DNA of 64,000 bases from an uncultured Lachnospiraceae bacterium. Lineage in GTDB: Bacteria; Bacillota; Clostridia; Lachnospirales; Lachnospiraceae. Below, piece by piece: positions 9,972 through 19,770 of the stretch. Numbering within the stretch: the first letter of the stretch is position 1; the number at the start of each line of letters is the position of its first letter. The notes beneath the pieces were generated by a model. The model searched no databases. It was not told the DNA's origin and worked only from the letters and a program-made list of their open reading frames with translations. Made by a program: the position numbers and the translations under genes. Where the stretch lies: assembly GCA_947632555.1 (NCBI GenBank), contig CANRPU010000012.1, forward strand, positions 31,186 to 95,185, read 5' to 3'.

Positions 9972-11011
9972 TATTTTTCCTCCCTTTTCAGTTCTTTGAC
10001 AAAAATCCTAAGCTGTCTGTCCATGACCACGCACAGCGCGTGCCGCAGGATCGTACAGACAGTGATCTTCCCTTTGAGCAAAATACTGCCTTCCCACACG
10101 GTATTTTCAAAATCCGCCGCCAGTCTTACATTGTTTCCCAAAACGGGGGAAAGCATACCGTAGACGGCGCAGAGGTATCCGGTGGTATCCGGCGAACCGG
10201 TGCCTATCCGCAGATCGGCTCTGAGCACTCTGGGGCGGATACTTTTCAGTATCTTAAATACCCGTTTCCTGACCCTGATAAAAAAGCGCCGGTTGTTCCT
10301 GTCTTCCAGCCTGCCTTTGTAATACAGGACGGTTTCCTTTATCTCATCCGCTTTCCGCAGACTGCTTTTTATCTTATCACAGATTGAAACAATTGTGTGT
10401 TTTATCTTTTCAATGATTTCCCGAATGAGCGCAGCCGGGGATTTCTTTTGTTTCTGTTTCTTCTCCTTCTGTTTCTTCTGCTTCTTCTTTTTCTCTTCCC
10501 GGCCGTTTCCCGTTTCCCGCTGCAGGGAGGCGGCTTCCGTCTGGTCGGCTGTCTGCGCGGTATTTTTCTCCTCCGGCATATCCGGGGGCTTCTTCTCTTC
10601 GCCCGGTCCGCCCGATCCGGCTGTTTTCGGTGTCTCCGGCTCAGACGGTACATCCGAATCAAGCGGCGCATCCGGCTCAAGCGGCGTATCCTGTTTTGGC
10701 TCCTCCGGGTCACCGGCAGGGCTTTCCCGCTCGGCTTTCCGGTCTGTTTTACGAAAACCGTCCGCGATCTTGATGCCGCAGACCTTTATCACCGGGCTTC
10801 CCGGAACCGGATAGTCAAACCGCGCTGACAAAAGATGCAGCAGGTAAGTCACCCGCACGCTGAGAACCGTTTCTTCTCCTTTCCGGTGCCCCGTCAGCCG
10901 GTAGCGGACAGGCACGAACAGAACCAGACACAGGAGCAGAAGCAGCAGACCGAGCACACACAGCAAAACGATACCGATCACGGTCAGTATCTGCAGAATC
11001 ACATGTAGCAT
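9971..11011 (-). CDS. DUF2953 domain-containing membrane protein (YtfI-like)
   Basis: N-term TM segment, FVPVRYRL..., low-complexity central linker, C-term GTGSPDTTGYLCAVYGMLSPVLGNNVRLAADFENTVWEGSILLKGKITVCTILRHAL; next to gerW. Confidence 0.75.
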   Translation of the reverse strand: MLHVILQILTVIGIVLLCVLGLLLLLLCLVLFVPVRYRLTGHRKGEETVLSVRVTYLLHLLSARFDYPVPGSPVIKVCGIKIADGFRKTDRKAERESPAGDPEEPKQDTPLEPDAPLDSDVPSEPETPKTAGSGGPGEEKKPPDMPEEKNTAQTADQTEAASLQRETGNGREEKKKKQKKQKEKKQKQKKSPAALIREIIEKIKHTIVSICDKIKSSLRKADEIKETVLYYKGRLEDRNNRRFFIRVRKRVFKILKSIRPRVLRADLRIGTGSPDTTGYLCAVYGMLSPVLGNNVRLAADFENTVWEGSILLKGKITVCTILRHALCVVMDRQLRIFVKELKREEK

Positions 11012-11313
11012 TTCAGATACTCCTTCAGACAGCAGTCCCCTCTCGCGGCAAACGTTTCCTCGGCGATCTGCCTTACCAGCTCCACCGCTTCCTCGTAACC
11101 GGCGGCCAGTCCGACGATATAGGGCGGATTCTGACGGAAATATTTCTGCGAAAGGTATCCGGCCTGGTATATGTCAAGCTGATCCACGGGATTTCTGGAA
11201 AGCGTGATCACGTAAGCGTTTAAAAGCTTCGCGTGTTTTTTCAGCTTATGTATCACTTTGTCGGGATTACGCAGGCCGCTGCCTACATACAATCGCGGAT
11301 ACAGCTCCATCAT
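10999..11313 (-). CDS. Conserved hypothetical protein (104 aa)
   Basis: ORF MMELYPRLYVGSGLRNPDKVIHKLKKHAKLLNAYVITLSRNPVDQLDIYQ...; overlaps the DUF2953 start. Confidence 0.65.
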   Translation of the reverse strand: MMELYPRLYVGSGLRNPDKVIHKLKKHAKLLNAYVITLSRNPVDQLDIYQAGYLSQKYFRQNPPYIVGLAAGYEEAVELVRQIAEETFAARGDCCLKEYLKCYM

Positions 11314-11408
11314 TCTCTCCTCTCCCGCTTCCGCGGCCGCTCATTACGGATAAAAACAAAATTCTAAAGTTATTATATCATATTTTATCCTTTTTCCAAA
11401 GCAAAATA

Positions 11409-11437
11409 TTGACATCTTCTCAAATTATTTCTATTAT
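11409..11437 (+). promoter_or_regulatory. Strong sigma-A-type promoter of the HD-GYP-like gene
   Basis: TTGACA (11409-11414), 17-nt spacer, TATTAT (11432-11437). Confidence 0.7.
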
Positions 11438-11494
11438 AAAGTAGAATGGTTTGTATTTTTTCACATTTTTTCAAAGGATAACTGGGGAATTCAC

Positions 11495-12568
11495 ATGAAA
11501 ACAATTGCTCGAGCAGTGCTTCAGACCGGCATGGAACTGGCTGAAGACATTTTAACCGGCAGCGGGGAACTGATCGCGGCCGCTCATACCAAGGTGGACG
11601 ATTCTGTCATCTCGCGTCTGGTGCGCCACGATATCATGGCTGTCAACATTATGGAAGAAATTGATTACGCCACCACACATTTTGAAAGAGTACGTCTGTC
11701 CGACGGCTACAAACATTTCGTGGAATCCTATCAAAATCTTTTTCCCTACTATAAAAGCATGATGAACGCGCTGGTGGAAAACGGTACTCCCGTGGATACC
11801 AAGGCGCTTTTGGAAATCTACCACGCTCTCACGGACAATATCACGTTCAACAGGACGCTTCTGGACTATCTGTACCTTATGCTGGCCAGCGAAGATGAGA
11901 TGACACACGCGCACTGCCTGAATTCCGCTCTGATCGCGGGGGCTTTCGCCAACTGGCTGGGCATGAAGGAAGAGGAAAAGAATACACTGATCCTCTGCGG
12001 GTACTTTTATGACATCGGCAAACTGAAACTGCCTGATGACCTGCTGTGGAAGCCTGGAAAGCTGACCGATGTGGAATTTGCCCGCATCAAGACACACCCT
12101 ATCCTGGGATACAATATCGTCAAGGACCAGACCAATCTGAGCCCGGCCATATTCAAAAGCATACTGATGCACCATGAGCGCTGCGACGGCCAGGGATATC
12201 CTTCCCATCTGAAAATGGAGCAGATTGATTTCTACGCGAGGCATATCTCCATTATCGATGCCTATGAAGCCATGACTTCTCCCAGAACATACCGCCCTAC
12301 CATGATGCCTCTCCAGGTCCTGGAACGTTTTGAAGCCAGCGGCATGATGCAGTACGACTATTCCATCCTGCATCCTATCATGACGCGCATCGCGGATTCC
12401 CAGATAGGCATGACCGTAAAATTAAGCGATGATTCCATGTGGGAGATCTTCCTGATCAACCAGCTGCATATGTCCCGTCCCATCCTGCGGAAAAATGTCA
12501 CCGAAGATCAGATCGAACTGCTGGACCTGGCGGAGCGCAGGGATCTGCAGATAACCGCTATCTATTGA
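11495..12568 (+). CDS. HD-GYP-like domain protein (degenerate HD dyad)
   Basis: CGYFYDIGKLKLPDDLLWKPGKLT...THPILGYNIV...ILMHHERCDGQGYPSHLKMEQIDFYARHISIIDAYEAMTSPRTYRP. Confidence 0.88.
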   Translation: MKTIARAVLQTGMELAEDILTGSGELIAAAHTKVDDSVISRLVRHDIMAVNIMEEIDYATTHFERVRLSDGYKHFVESYQNLFPYYKSMMNALVENGTPVDTKALLEIYHALTDNITFNRTLLDYLYLMLASEDEMTHAHCLNSALIAGAFANWLGMKEEEKNTLILCGYFYDIGKLKLPDDLLWKPGKLTDVEFARIKTHPILGYNIVKDQTNLSPAIFKSILMHHERCDGQGYPSHLKMEQIDFYARHISIIDAYEAMTSPRTYRPTMMPLQVLERFEASGMMQYDYSILHPIMTRIADSQIGMTVKLSDDSMWEIFLINQLHMSRPILRKNVTEDQIELLDLAERRDLQITAIY

Positions 12569-12573
12569 TAAAG

Positions 12574-14013
12574 TCAGTTAAAATACGCGTCCAATACCTT
12601 TCTGGCAATGGGAACCGCGGCGTCGCTGCCGCTTCCCGCACCCTCCACGATGACCGTGATACAGATCTCAGGCTCTTCTGCCGGCGCGAATCCGGTAAAC
12701 CACGCGTGGCTGTCCCCCTTTACTTTTCCGTACTCCGCGGAGCCGGTCTTCCCGGCCGCGGTATAGGAGAGCCCGGACAGGCCTCTGCCGGTGCCTTCTT
12801 CCACTACCTTCCGCATAAGAGAAGTCAAGATCCCGCTTTCTTCCACGCTCATGCCCCGGCCGCAGGCAGAAGGCCGAAACTGCCGCACTACGGTTCCTTC
12901 ACAGTTGACTACCCTGTCCACTACGTAGGGAGTATAAAGGATCCCGCCGTTTGCCGCCGCTGCCGTGATCATATTTAACTGCAGCGGGGACATCTGCGTT
13001 CTGCCCTGTCCTATGGCGGTCTGCAGCATTTCGTCCGCCGAAAGATCCTCCGGCGCTTCTACTCTGCCCTGCGCGGCGGGAAAGGCGGTCGGCAGTTCCC
13101 GGTTAAAATACAGTTCCTCCAGGGTATGGGCAAAATCTTCCCGCTCCAGTCTGGCGCCGATATCGGCAAAAGCAGCGTTGCAGGATCTGGCAAACGCTTC
13201 CTCAAAACCGACCTCCCCATGGCGGGAACCGTGATAACAGTTGATCCGGCTTCCGTTTTCCTCATAATATCCGTTGCAGGTGTATGTATATTCCTGCCAG
13301 GTCTGCGGATTTTCCCGGATATATTCCAGCGCGGTCAGGATCTTAAACGTGGAACCGGGCGGATACAGGCCCTGGAAGGCCCGGTTTACCAGAATGCCGG
13401 ATCCTTCCTCTTCCATAAGCTCCGGCCAGATTTCCTCTATCCGGTTCGGGTCATAATCGGGCATGGATACCATGGCCAGGATCTTTCCCGTATCCACCTC
13501 CGTCACGATCACCGCTCCGCTTGAGCCTTCCAGCGCCTTATGGGCCGCTTCCTGCAGCTCCACGTCCAGGGTGGTATAGACGTTATCTCCCGGATTTTTC
13601 GCTCCGATCCTCTCATTCAGCGCCCGCAGGGAAAGCGGCGCGTTGGAATGCAGCAGATAATAGTTGGCCTGTTCTTCCACTCCCGTTTTGCCGTATGTGG
13701 AATATCCGATCACATGGGCGAAGACCTCTCCGTAAGGATAGATCCTGGTTTCCGTTCCGTCTGCCGCCGTATCCGTATAGGCCAGCACCGTCCCGTCCGC
13801 CGCGAAGATGGTCCCTCTGGTATTTTGGGACGCCAGCAGCTTCTGTCTGGAATTATAGCTGTTATTCAACAGGGCTTTTTCATTTACGGCTACAAAATAT
13901 ACCAGGTACCCCATCATGCAGACAAACAGCAGGGCAAAGAAAGACAATACCGGAAGCGCCCTGTTAGTTTTCCTTCCGCGTTTCTGTACGTTTCTTTTTT
14001 TCCACACGAACAC
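12574..14013 (-). CDS. Penicillin-binding protein 2-type transpeptidase
   Basis: N-term TM, YPPGSTFKILTALEYI (SxxK), SCNAAF (SxN), AAGKTGSAEYG (KTG). Confidence 0.92.
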   Translation of the reverse strand: MFVWKKRNVQKRGRKTNRALPVLSFFALLFVCMMGYLVYFVAVNEKALLNNSYNSRQKLLASQNTRGTIFAADGTVLAYTDTAADGTETRIYPYGEVFAHVIGYSTYGKTGVEEQANYYLLHSNAPLSLRALNERIGAKNPGDNVYTTLDVELQEAAHKALEGSSGAVIVTEVDTGKILAMVSMPDYDPNRIEEIWPELMEEEGSGILVNRAFQGLYPPGSTFKILTALEYIRENPQTWQEYTYTCNGYYEENGSRINCYHGSRHGEVGFEEAFARSCNAAFADIGARLEREDFAHTLEELYFNRELPTAFPAAQGRVEAPEDLSADEMLQTAIGQGRTQMSPLQLNMITAAAANGGILYTPYVVDRVVNCEGTVVRQFRPSACGRGMSVEESGILTSLMRKVVEEGTGRGLSGLSYTAAGKTGSAEYGKVKGDSHAWFTGFAPAEEPEICITVIVEGAGSGSDAAVPIARKVLDAYFN

Positions 14014-15316
14014 GTCCTCCTTCCCGCTCTTTTATGATCAGGCTCTGTATCAGCATAAACATCAGTACGGAAGCCAGCACGGAGCTGCCGCCATAACTGA
14101 TAAAAGGCAGCGTCACGCCGGTCAGGGGAATAAATTTAATCCCTCCGCCCACCGTTAAAAAGACCTGAAAAATATAGATGACTCCGTATCCCATCACCGC
14201 CAGTCCGGCGAAAGTATCCTTCAGTTCCGTTCCCGCCCGCATCATGGCCGCGAAACAGCTCAAACAGATGAGCATCAGACAGATACCGCATATCACGCCC
14301 AGTTCCTCGCAGACCGCGGAAAAGATAAAATCGGTGATCACATCCGGAATATCCTCCGGCCTGCCGTTAAAGAGCCCCGTCCCGAACCAGCTGCCGCTGC
14401 CAATGGCAAAAAGGGACTGGGTGATCTGATAACTTTGGTCATCAATATAGGTAAACGGCTCCCGGAAAGCCAGCACCCTGACGCGCACGTGGTCAAACAG
14501 GAAATAAGCGCTCACCGCGCTGATACAGCCGCCCAGTACGCCCAGCCCAAGGTACAGAAAACTTCCCGTAGCCAGAAAGACCAGAATAACAAATCCCACA
14601 AAAAAGATCAGCGCGCTTCCCAGATCCCTGGAAGCCGCCAGCACCGCCACGTGACAGGCAGCCAGGATCGCGGTAAAGAACACTCTTTTCAGAGAGATAT
14701 CCTGATACAGAGCGGCCGCCAGAAAGAAAATAAACAGCAGTTTCACCGCTTCCGAAGGCTGAAAGGTCAGATTCAGAAAAGAAAGCGAAAGTTTGGAACC
14801 TCTTGTCAGTTTTCCCAGGAGCAGGACCGCGCTTAAAACGCCGATGCCAAGCAGCGCGAAGGGCAGATACCTCCGGTACTCAAATTTCAGCCTCAAAAAC
14901 ACGGCCGGAAGGCCCAGTCCCAGAAGAAACCCGGCAGCCGCGATCACGAACTGGCGCAGGGCCCTGGCCAGGGACAGTCTGGACAATATCACGAATCCCA
15001 GTCCCAAAAGCATACACATATTGTGTAACAGCAGCCGGTTCACCGACCGGTAGAGCAGCGGCGTCAGCACCATGACCATGATCAGAAAAAGCTGCACATA
15101 CAGGTAAAAAAACAGATAATTTCTGTTCCCGCTTTTGCAGTAGAGCGTAAAAAAGCACAGGAACTGGCTTATCAGGATCAGGCAGATCTGCCTGATACAG
15201 CATGCGGACCGCTGCTTTTTCTGTCGAAGCCGGAACAGCAGAAAGCACTCAAAGGTATAGAGCGCCACTGTCAGCGTGATCAGATATCCGGATAATTCCA
15301 CAAAATATTCCCGCAC
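13964..15316 (-). CDS. FtsW/RodA/SpoVE family cell-cycle protein
   Basis: Multi-TM, GIGSGSWFGTGLFNGRPEDIPDVITDFIFSAVCEELG, GVTLPFISYGGSSVLASVLMFML. Start reassigned to GTG at 15316, just after the U32 stop. Confidence 0.88.
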   Translation of the reverse strand: MREYFVELSGYLITLTVALYTFECFLLFRLRQKKQRSACCIRQICLILISQFLCFFTLYCKSGNRNYLFFYLYVQLFLIMVMVLTPLLYRSVNRLLLHNMCMLLGLGFVILSRLSLARALRQFVIAAAGFLLGLGLPAVFLRLKFEYRRYLPFALLGIGVLSAVLLLGKLTRGSKLSLSFLNLTFQPSEAVKLLFIFFLAAALYQDISLKRVFFTAILAACHVAVLAASRDLGSALIFFVGFVILVFLATGSFLYLGLGVLGGCISAVSAYFLFDHVRVRVLAFREPFTYIDDQSYQITQSLFAIGSGSWFGTGLFNGRPEDIPDVITDFIFSAVCEELGVICGICLMLICLSCFAAMMRAGTELKDTFAGLAVMGYGVIYIFQVFLTVGGGIKFIPLTGVTLPFISYGGSSVLASVLMFMLIQSLIIKEREGGRVRVEKKKRTETRKEN

Positions 15317-15317
15317 G

Positions 15318-17558
15318 TTATTCCACTCCTCTCTTTTCGTGTCCTCTGGTGTATTCCCTGTAAGGGACCGCCGGCCGTTCCCCCCGCAGCAATCCGTCAA
15401 AAAAGCCCAGTACTTCCTCGGTTTCCTGCCCGGTTTCCACGGTAAACGCCAGCCGGATATCGCAGGAGGGTCCTTCCGCCACGGTTTCATGCAGAGAAAG
15501 GGGCAGGGAATTGTAGAGCACATTACAGCAGGATCCGCAGTCTGTGATGACCGGAAAGGTCTTTCCCATCCGGTCTTTCAGCATCACGATCTGTCCCGCC
15601 GGCCTCTCCTTCCTGCCATCAGCCTTTTTACAGCGGCCAAACGTAAGCGCAGCGCAGTTGGCGCTCACCATCAGCGGCAGTCTTCCGTATACTACCTCTT
15701 CCCTTCTGGCGTATCCGGTTTTGACGCCCCGGCCGGCAGACAGACGGTTCCATTCCTTTCTGTTCAGCTCATAAGGACGGCAGATACAGGATACCCTGGG
15801 TTCCCAGAAATCCAGGGTTTTTCCGTTAAAGCAGTAAATACCTTCGTCCAGCGCCGTTTCTCCCCTGTAGGACACCCCGCGCAGCCAGGCATAAGTTTCC
15901 AGATTCCTGACCAGAACGCCGTCCGCTTCTTTTATCGCGGGGAGCAGCTTCTCCAGCCGGGGCCTGTCCTTGCTCCTGACCACATAGGGCAGCGCCAGGA
16001 AGATTCTGTATGTCTGTCCGGCGGCATCCCTCTCCTGCCGCAAAAGGCGTATCTGTTCCTTTGTTTCCGCCAGTCCGCTCTCCAGGTAAAGGATATCCGG
16101 CCGCGCCTGGGATTCCAGCAGGGCCTGCAGCTGTTCCCTGCTGCTTACCAGCACCCGCAGGAAAGATCTTTCCTGCCCGTCAAAACGGGGAGCGCCCGCC
16201 GCGGCCAAAACTTCCTTCGGACGAAACGCCGTTTTTTCCAGCGCCTTTTCCGATGCCGCCTTTTCAGAAAATGTTTTCAGCAGCGCCGCCACGCCCGCCC
16301 GCCGCAGTTCGTTCAGCGCTTTCAGAGGATAAAAAAACGCGCCGTCCGCGTACACCTCCAGATCCTCCTCACCGGCGGTAAAAGGCGTATTTCCCAGCTT
16401 CAGCAGGGCGTTTTTGATGTTGTCGGCGGAAACCGGCTGCCTGCGGGCCTCCTCTGCCAACATGCCTTCTACCCTGGCGCGGTGAAGCCTTCCCTCTCTG
16501 TCGGTGGTCTGCAGGACCAGCCAGGCGTTTTCACCCGCGGAAAAACCCGCCTGCATTGTGATCTTCTGTTTCAGCGGCGCATCCAGATACCGATGCCGTA
16601 TCTGTTCTAGGAGCGTTTCATCACAGCCGTTGTAAGAAGGGGAATCCCAGGTGATCATTTCCTTCCCGTTCTGCTTAAAATAATACCCTTCCTGCATGGA
16701 AGAACGGATATAGAGAGAAGCCAGCATCTCCATATCTTCCTTCTCCACCCGGTAATGTTCCTTTCCCTTTTTCAGATACAGATCCAGATATTTTCTGTAA
16801 ACGGCCGTAACGCCCGCGGCGTATTCCGGTTTCTTCATGCGCCCCTCTATCTTGAAGGAGTCAATACCCGCTTCTATCAGCGCGGGCAGCACGGAAACGG
16901 TGCACATATCCTTCATGCTCAAAGGATAACATTCGCCGCCGTTTTCCATTCGAAACGGCAGCCTGCAGGGCTGGGCGCACCGTCCTCTGTTTCCGCTTCT
17001 GCCTCCCAGTATGCTGCTGAACAGGCATTGGCCGGAATAGGAATAGCACATGGCGCCGTGTATGAAAGTTTCTATTTCCAATCCGGTTTTCTCTTTGATA
17101 CGGCGGATCTCCTCCAGCGAAAGCTCTCTCGCGGGCACGATCCGCACGGCGCCCAGCTCCTTTAACAGCTCCGCCCCCGCCTCTCCCGTCAGGCTCATCT
17201 GCGTGCTGACATGCAGGGCAAGCCGCGGAAAATGTTCCCTGATGACCAGAAGCGCCCCCAGATCCTGTACAATGACGCCGTCCAGGCCCGCGGCGGCATA
17301 AGGCTCCAGGTATGCCGGCAGTTCCCGCAGTTCCTCATCCTTAAGCAGCGTATTGACTGTCAGATATACCTTTCTCCCGAATACATGCGCGTAGGAAACA
17401 GCCATGAGGATCTCTTCTTCCGTAAAATTATCCGCATAGGCCCTTGCTCCGTATTTTGTCCCCGCCAGATATACCGCATCCGCTCCGGCGGCCACCGCTC
17501 CCAGAAAACTTTCATAATTTCCTGCCGGTGCCAAAAGTTCCGGTAATCTCTTTCCCAT
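15318..17558 (-). CDS. U32 family peptidase (collagenase-like)
   Basis: PELLAPAGNYESFLGAVAAGADAVYLAG...FIHGAMCYSYSGQCLFSSILGGRSGNRGRCAQPCRLPF. Confidence 0.93.
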   Translation of the reverse strand: MGKRLPELLAPAGNYESFLGAVAAGADAVYLAGTKYGARAYADNFTEEEILMAVSYAHVFGRKVYLTVNTLLKDEELRELPAYLEPYAAAGLDGVIVQDLGALLVIREHFPRLALHVSTQMSLTGEAGAELLKELGAVRIVPARELSLEEIRRIKEKTGLEIETFIHGAMCYSYSGQCLFSSILGGRSGNRGRCAQPCRLPFRMENGGECYPLSMKDMCTVSVLPALIEAGIDSFKIEGRMKKPEYAAGVTAVYRKYLDLYLKKGKEHYRVEKEDMEMLASLYIRSSMQEGYYFKQNGKEMITWDSPSYNGCDETLLEQIRHRYLDAPLKQKITMQAGFSAGENAWLVLQTTDREGRLHRARVEGMLAEEARRQPVSADNIKNALLKLGNTPFTAGEEDLEVYADGAFFYPLKALNELRRAGVAALLKTFSEKAASEKALEKTAFRPKEVLAAAGAPRFDGQERSFLRVLVSSREQLQALLESQARPDILYLESGLAETKEQIRLLRQERDAAGQTYRIFLALPYVVRSKDRPRLEKLLPAIKEADGVLVRNLETYAWLRGVSYRGETALDEGIYCFNGKTLDFWEPRVSCICRPYELNRKEWNRLSAGRGVKTGYARREEVVYGRLPLMVSANCAALTFGRCKKADGRKERPAGQIVMLKDRMGKTFPVITDCGSCCNVLYNSLPLSLHETVAEGPSCDIRLAFTVETGQETEEVLGFFDGLLRGERPAVPYREYTRGHEKRGVE

Positions 17559-17598
17559 AAATCAAATAACGCTGCCCGCAGACCGGACAGCGCCCTTT

Positions 17599-18006
17599 CT
17601 ATTTTTTATGTTCCTTCAACTCCGTTTCCAGACGGACAATCTTCTTGGCATTTTCGTTCAGTTCAGCCTGCTGCTCCTTAACGGTTTTTTCCGTAGCTTC
17701 CTGCTTGATCTGCGTGGCTATCAGCTCATGCTTCAGATCATAAAGCTCTTTTTCCTTATTCTGCAGTTCTTCCTCTAAAATGCCGATCTGCCTTTTGGAT
17801 TTAAAATAATCGTCCGCGATATTTAACTGCAGAAGCACTGACTGCATTTCATAGGACTGCCTTTTAAAAGCATCCATTTTACCATATTCATCCAGCTTAT
17901 TGTTGATGTAAGAAGCCACCTTCTGCAGATATTCCTCACTCTCATAACCGCTCAAGGTGAATATCTTTCCGCCGATGATAACCTCTGTATCCGTTTTAGA
18001 AGACAT
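17599..18006 (-). CDS. zapA: Cell division protein ZapA
   Basis: TEVIIGGKIFTLSGYESEEYLQKVASYINNKLDE plus coiled coil. Confidence 0.85.
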   Translation of the reverse strand: MSSKTDTEVIIGGKIFTLSGYESEEYLQKVASYINNKLDEYGKMDAFKRQSYEMQSVLLQLNIADDYFKSKRQIGILEEELQNKEKELYDLKHELIATQIKQEATEKTVKEQQAELNENAKKIVRLETELKEHKK

Positions 18007-18096
18007 AAGCTTCCCCCTTTATCGTCCTTAAGGTATTATATAACATCGCCGTGGGAGTGGCAAGCGGTTTTTGCGCGCGATACGGCCTGCCGGCCT

Positions 18097-19101
18097 TCAC
18101 TCGTCTTTTTCGGGTACCGGATATCCCATATGCCGGTAAGCGGCTTCCGTGGCCACCCTGCCCCTGGGCGTGCGGTTAAGAAGGCCATTCTGGATCAGAA
18201 AGGGCTCGTACACATCCTCGATGGTACCGGCATCCTCTCCGATCGCCGCCGCCAGGGTGTCCAGCCCCACAGGGCCGCCCTGGAATTTCAGTATCATGGT
18301 GGAAAGCATATTGCGGTCCACATGGTCCAGGCCCAGCCTGTCCACATCCATCAGGTCCAGAGCCGTTCGCGCGATCTCCTCCGTAATGGCCCCGTCGTAT
18401 TTGACCTGCGCGAAATCCCGCACCCGTTTCAGGATACGGTTGGCCAGGCGGGGCGTGCCTCTGCTCCTGCGGGCCAGCTCCAAAGCGCCTCCTTCGTCAA
18501 TATCCACCTCCAGGATCCTGGCCGAATGCTTCACGATCTGCTGAAGCTCCTTCACCGTATAAAATTCCAGACGGTGGATCATGCCGAAACGATCCCGCAG
18601 GGGCGCCGTGAGCATACCAGCCCTGGTGGTGGCTCCCACCAGAGTGAATTTGGGAAGGTCCAGCCGGATACTGCGGGCGGAAGAACCCTTTCCGATCATG
18701 ATATCAATGGCAAAATCCTCCATGGCCGGATACAGCACTTCCTCTACCTGCCGGTTCAGCCTGTGGATCTCATCTACAAAAAGAATATCTCCCTCGCTTA
18801 AATTGTTCAGGATAGCGGCTATCTCTCCCGGCTTTTCAATGGCCGGGCCGCTGGTGATCTTCATATTGACGCCCATTTCATTGGCGATGATGCCGGCCAG
18901 CGTGGTCTTGCCCAGCCCGGGAGGGCCGTAAAAAAGGGCGTGATCCAGAGAATCTCCCCGCTGTCTGGCCGCGTCTATGTAAACCCGCAGATTGGCCTTT
19001 ATCTTCTCCTGTCCGATATATTCGGACAGATACCTGGGGCGCAGACTGCCTTCGATCTTCATATCCTCTTCGGTTATACTGGTTTCTATCGTCCTTGCCA
19101 T
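18097..19101 (-). CDS. ruvB: Holliday junction branch migration helicase RuvB
   Basis: [54 protein letters not shown]; next to ruvA. Confidence 0.98.
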   Translation of the reverse strand: MARTIETSITEEDMKIEGSLRPRYLSEYIGQEKIKANLRVYIDAARQRGDSLDHALFYGPPGLGKTTLAGIIANEMGVNMKITSGPAIEKPGEIAAILNNLSEGDILFVDEIHRLNRQVEEVLYPAMEDFAIDIMIGKGSSARSIRLDLPKFTLVGATTRAGMLTAPLRDRFGMIHRLEFYTVKELQQIVKHSARILEVDIDEGGALELARRSRGTPRLANRILKRVRDFAQVKYDGAITEEIARTALDLMDVDRLGLDHVDRNMLSTMILKFQGGPVGLDTLAAAIGEDAGTIEDVYEPFLIQNGLLNRTPRGRVATEAAYRHMGYPVPEKDE

Positions 19102-19113
19102 GGCGTTTATCCT

Positions 19114-19719
19114 TTAAAATAAATTCTTCAGGGCGGCTTTCAGGATAGCGGAACTGTCCATGCCGTCCAAATCCTTAACGGCTCTTACCGCCTTCAGACT
19201 TTCCGCCTGTCCGTATCCCAGCGCCGTGAGAGCTTCCACCGCTTCTCTTTCCGCTCCGTCCGCGGGCGTATCTTTACCCTGTTCTCTCTCCACTTCCAGA
19301 CCGATCAGCGCGTCATCATAGGATACCTTGTCCTTTAACTCCAGGATCAGTCTTTCCGCAGTTCTGGCGCCAATCCCCTGGGCTTTGGAGATCGCCTTGA
19401 CATCTCCGGACAGGATCGCGTAACGCAGACTGTCCGCGTCCATGGCGGAGAGGATCGCCAGCGCTCCCTTCGGCCCGATGCCGCTTACGGTGATACATTT
19501 TTTGAAAAGCTCCAGCTCGCTTCTGCTCAGAAATCCATAGAGGGAAAACGCGTCCTCCCGCACCAGGGTATAGGTATACAACTTCACCTGTTCTCCCACC
19601 GCGGGCAGGGCCTGCGCCACTCTGGCGGAGATATTCACGTTAAATCCCACACCGGCAACCTCCACTACCACATTATCTTCCGTCAGTTCCGCGATCTCGC
19701 CCTTCACATACGCAATCAT
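19114..19719 (-). CDS. ruvA: Holliday junction branch migration protein RuvA
   Basis: MIAYVKGEIAELTEDNVVVEVAGVGFNVNIS..., HhH motifs, C-term ALTALGYGQAESLKAV. Confidence 0.97.
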   Translation of the reverse strand: MIAYVKGEIAELTEDNVVVEVAGVGFNVNISARVAQALPAVGEQVKLYTYTLVREDAFSLYGFLSRSELELFKKCITVSGIGPKGALAILSAMDADSLRYAILSGDVKAISKAQGIGARTAERLILELKDKVSYDDALIGLEVEREQGKDTPADGAEREAVEALTALGYGQAESLKAVRAVKDLDGMDSSAILKAALKNLF

Positions 19720-19770
19720 GCTTTCTTTTCCTTTCCGTTTTTACCAGCATACCATAATCGAACATATGTT

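Noticed and set aside
13964-15523. FtsW ORF extended upstream to 15523
   Set aside because: Would overlap about 200 nt of U32 peptidase; GTG at 15316 right after its stop is better supported.
15276-16610. 444-aa plus-strand ORF opposite the U32 peptidase
   Set aside because: Antisense shadow ORF of GC-rich coding sequence.
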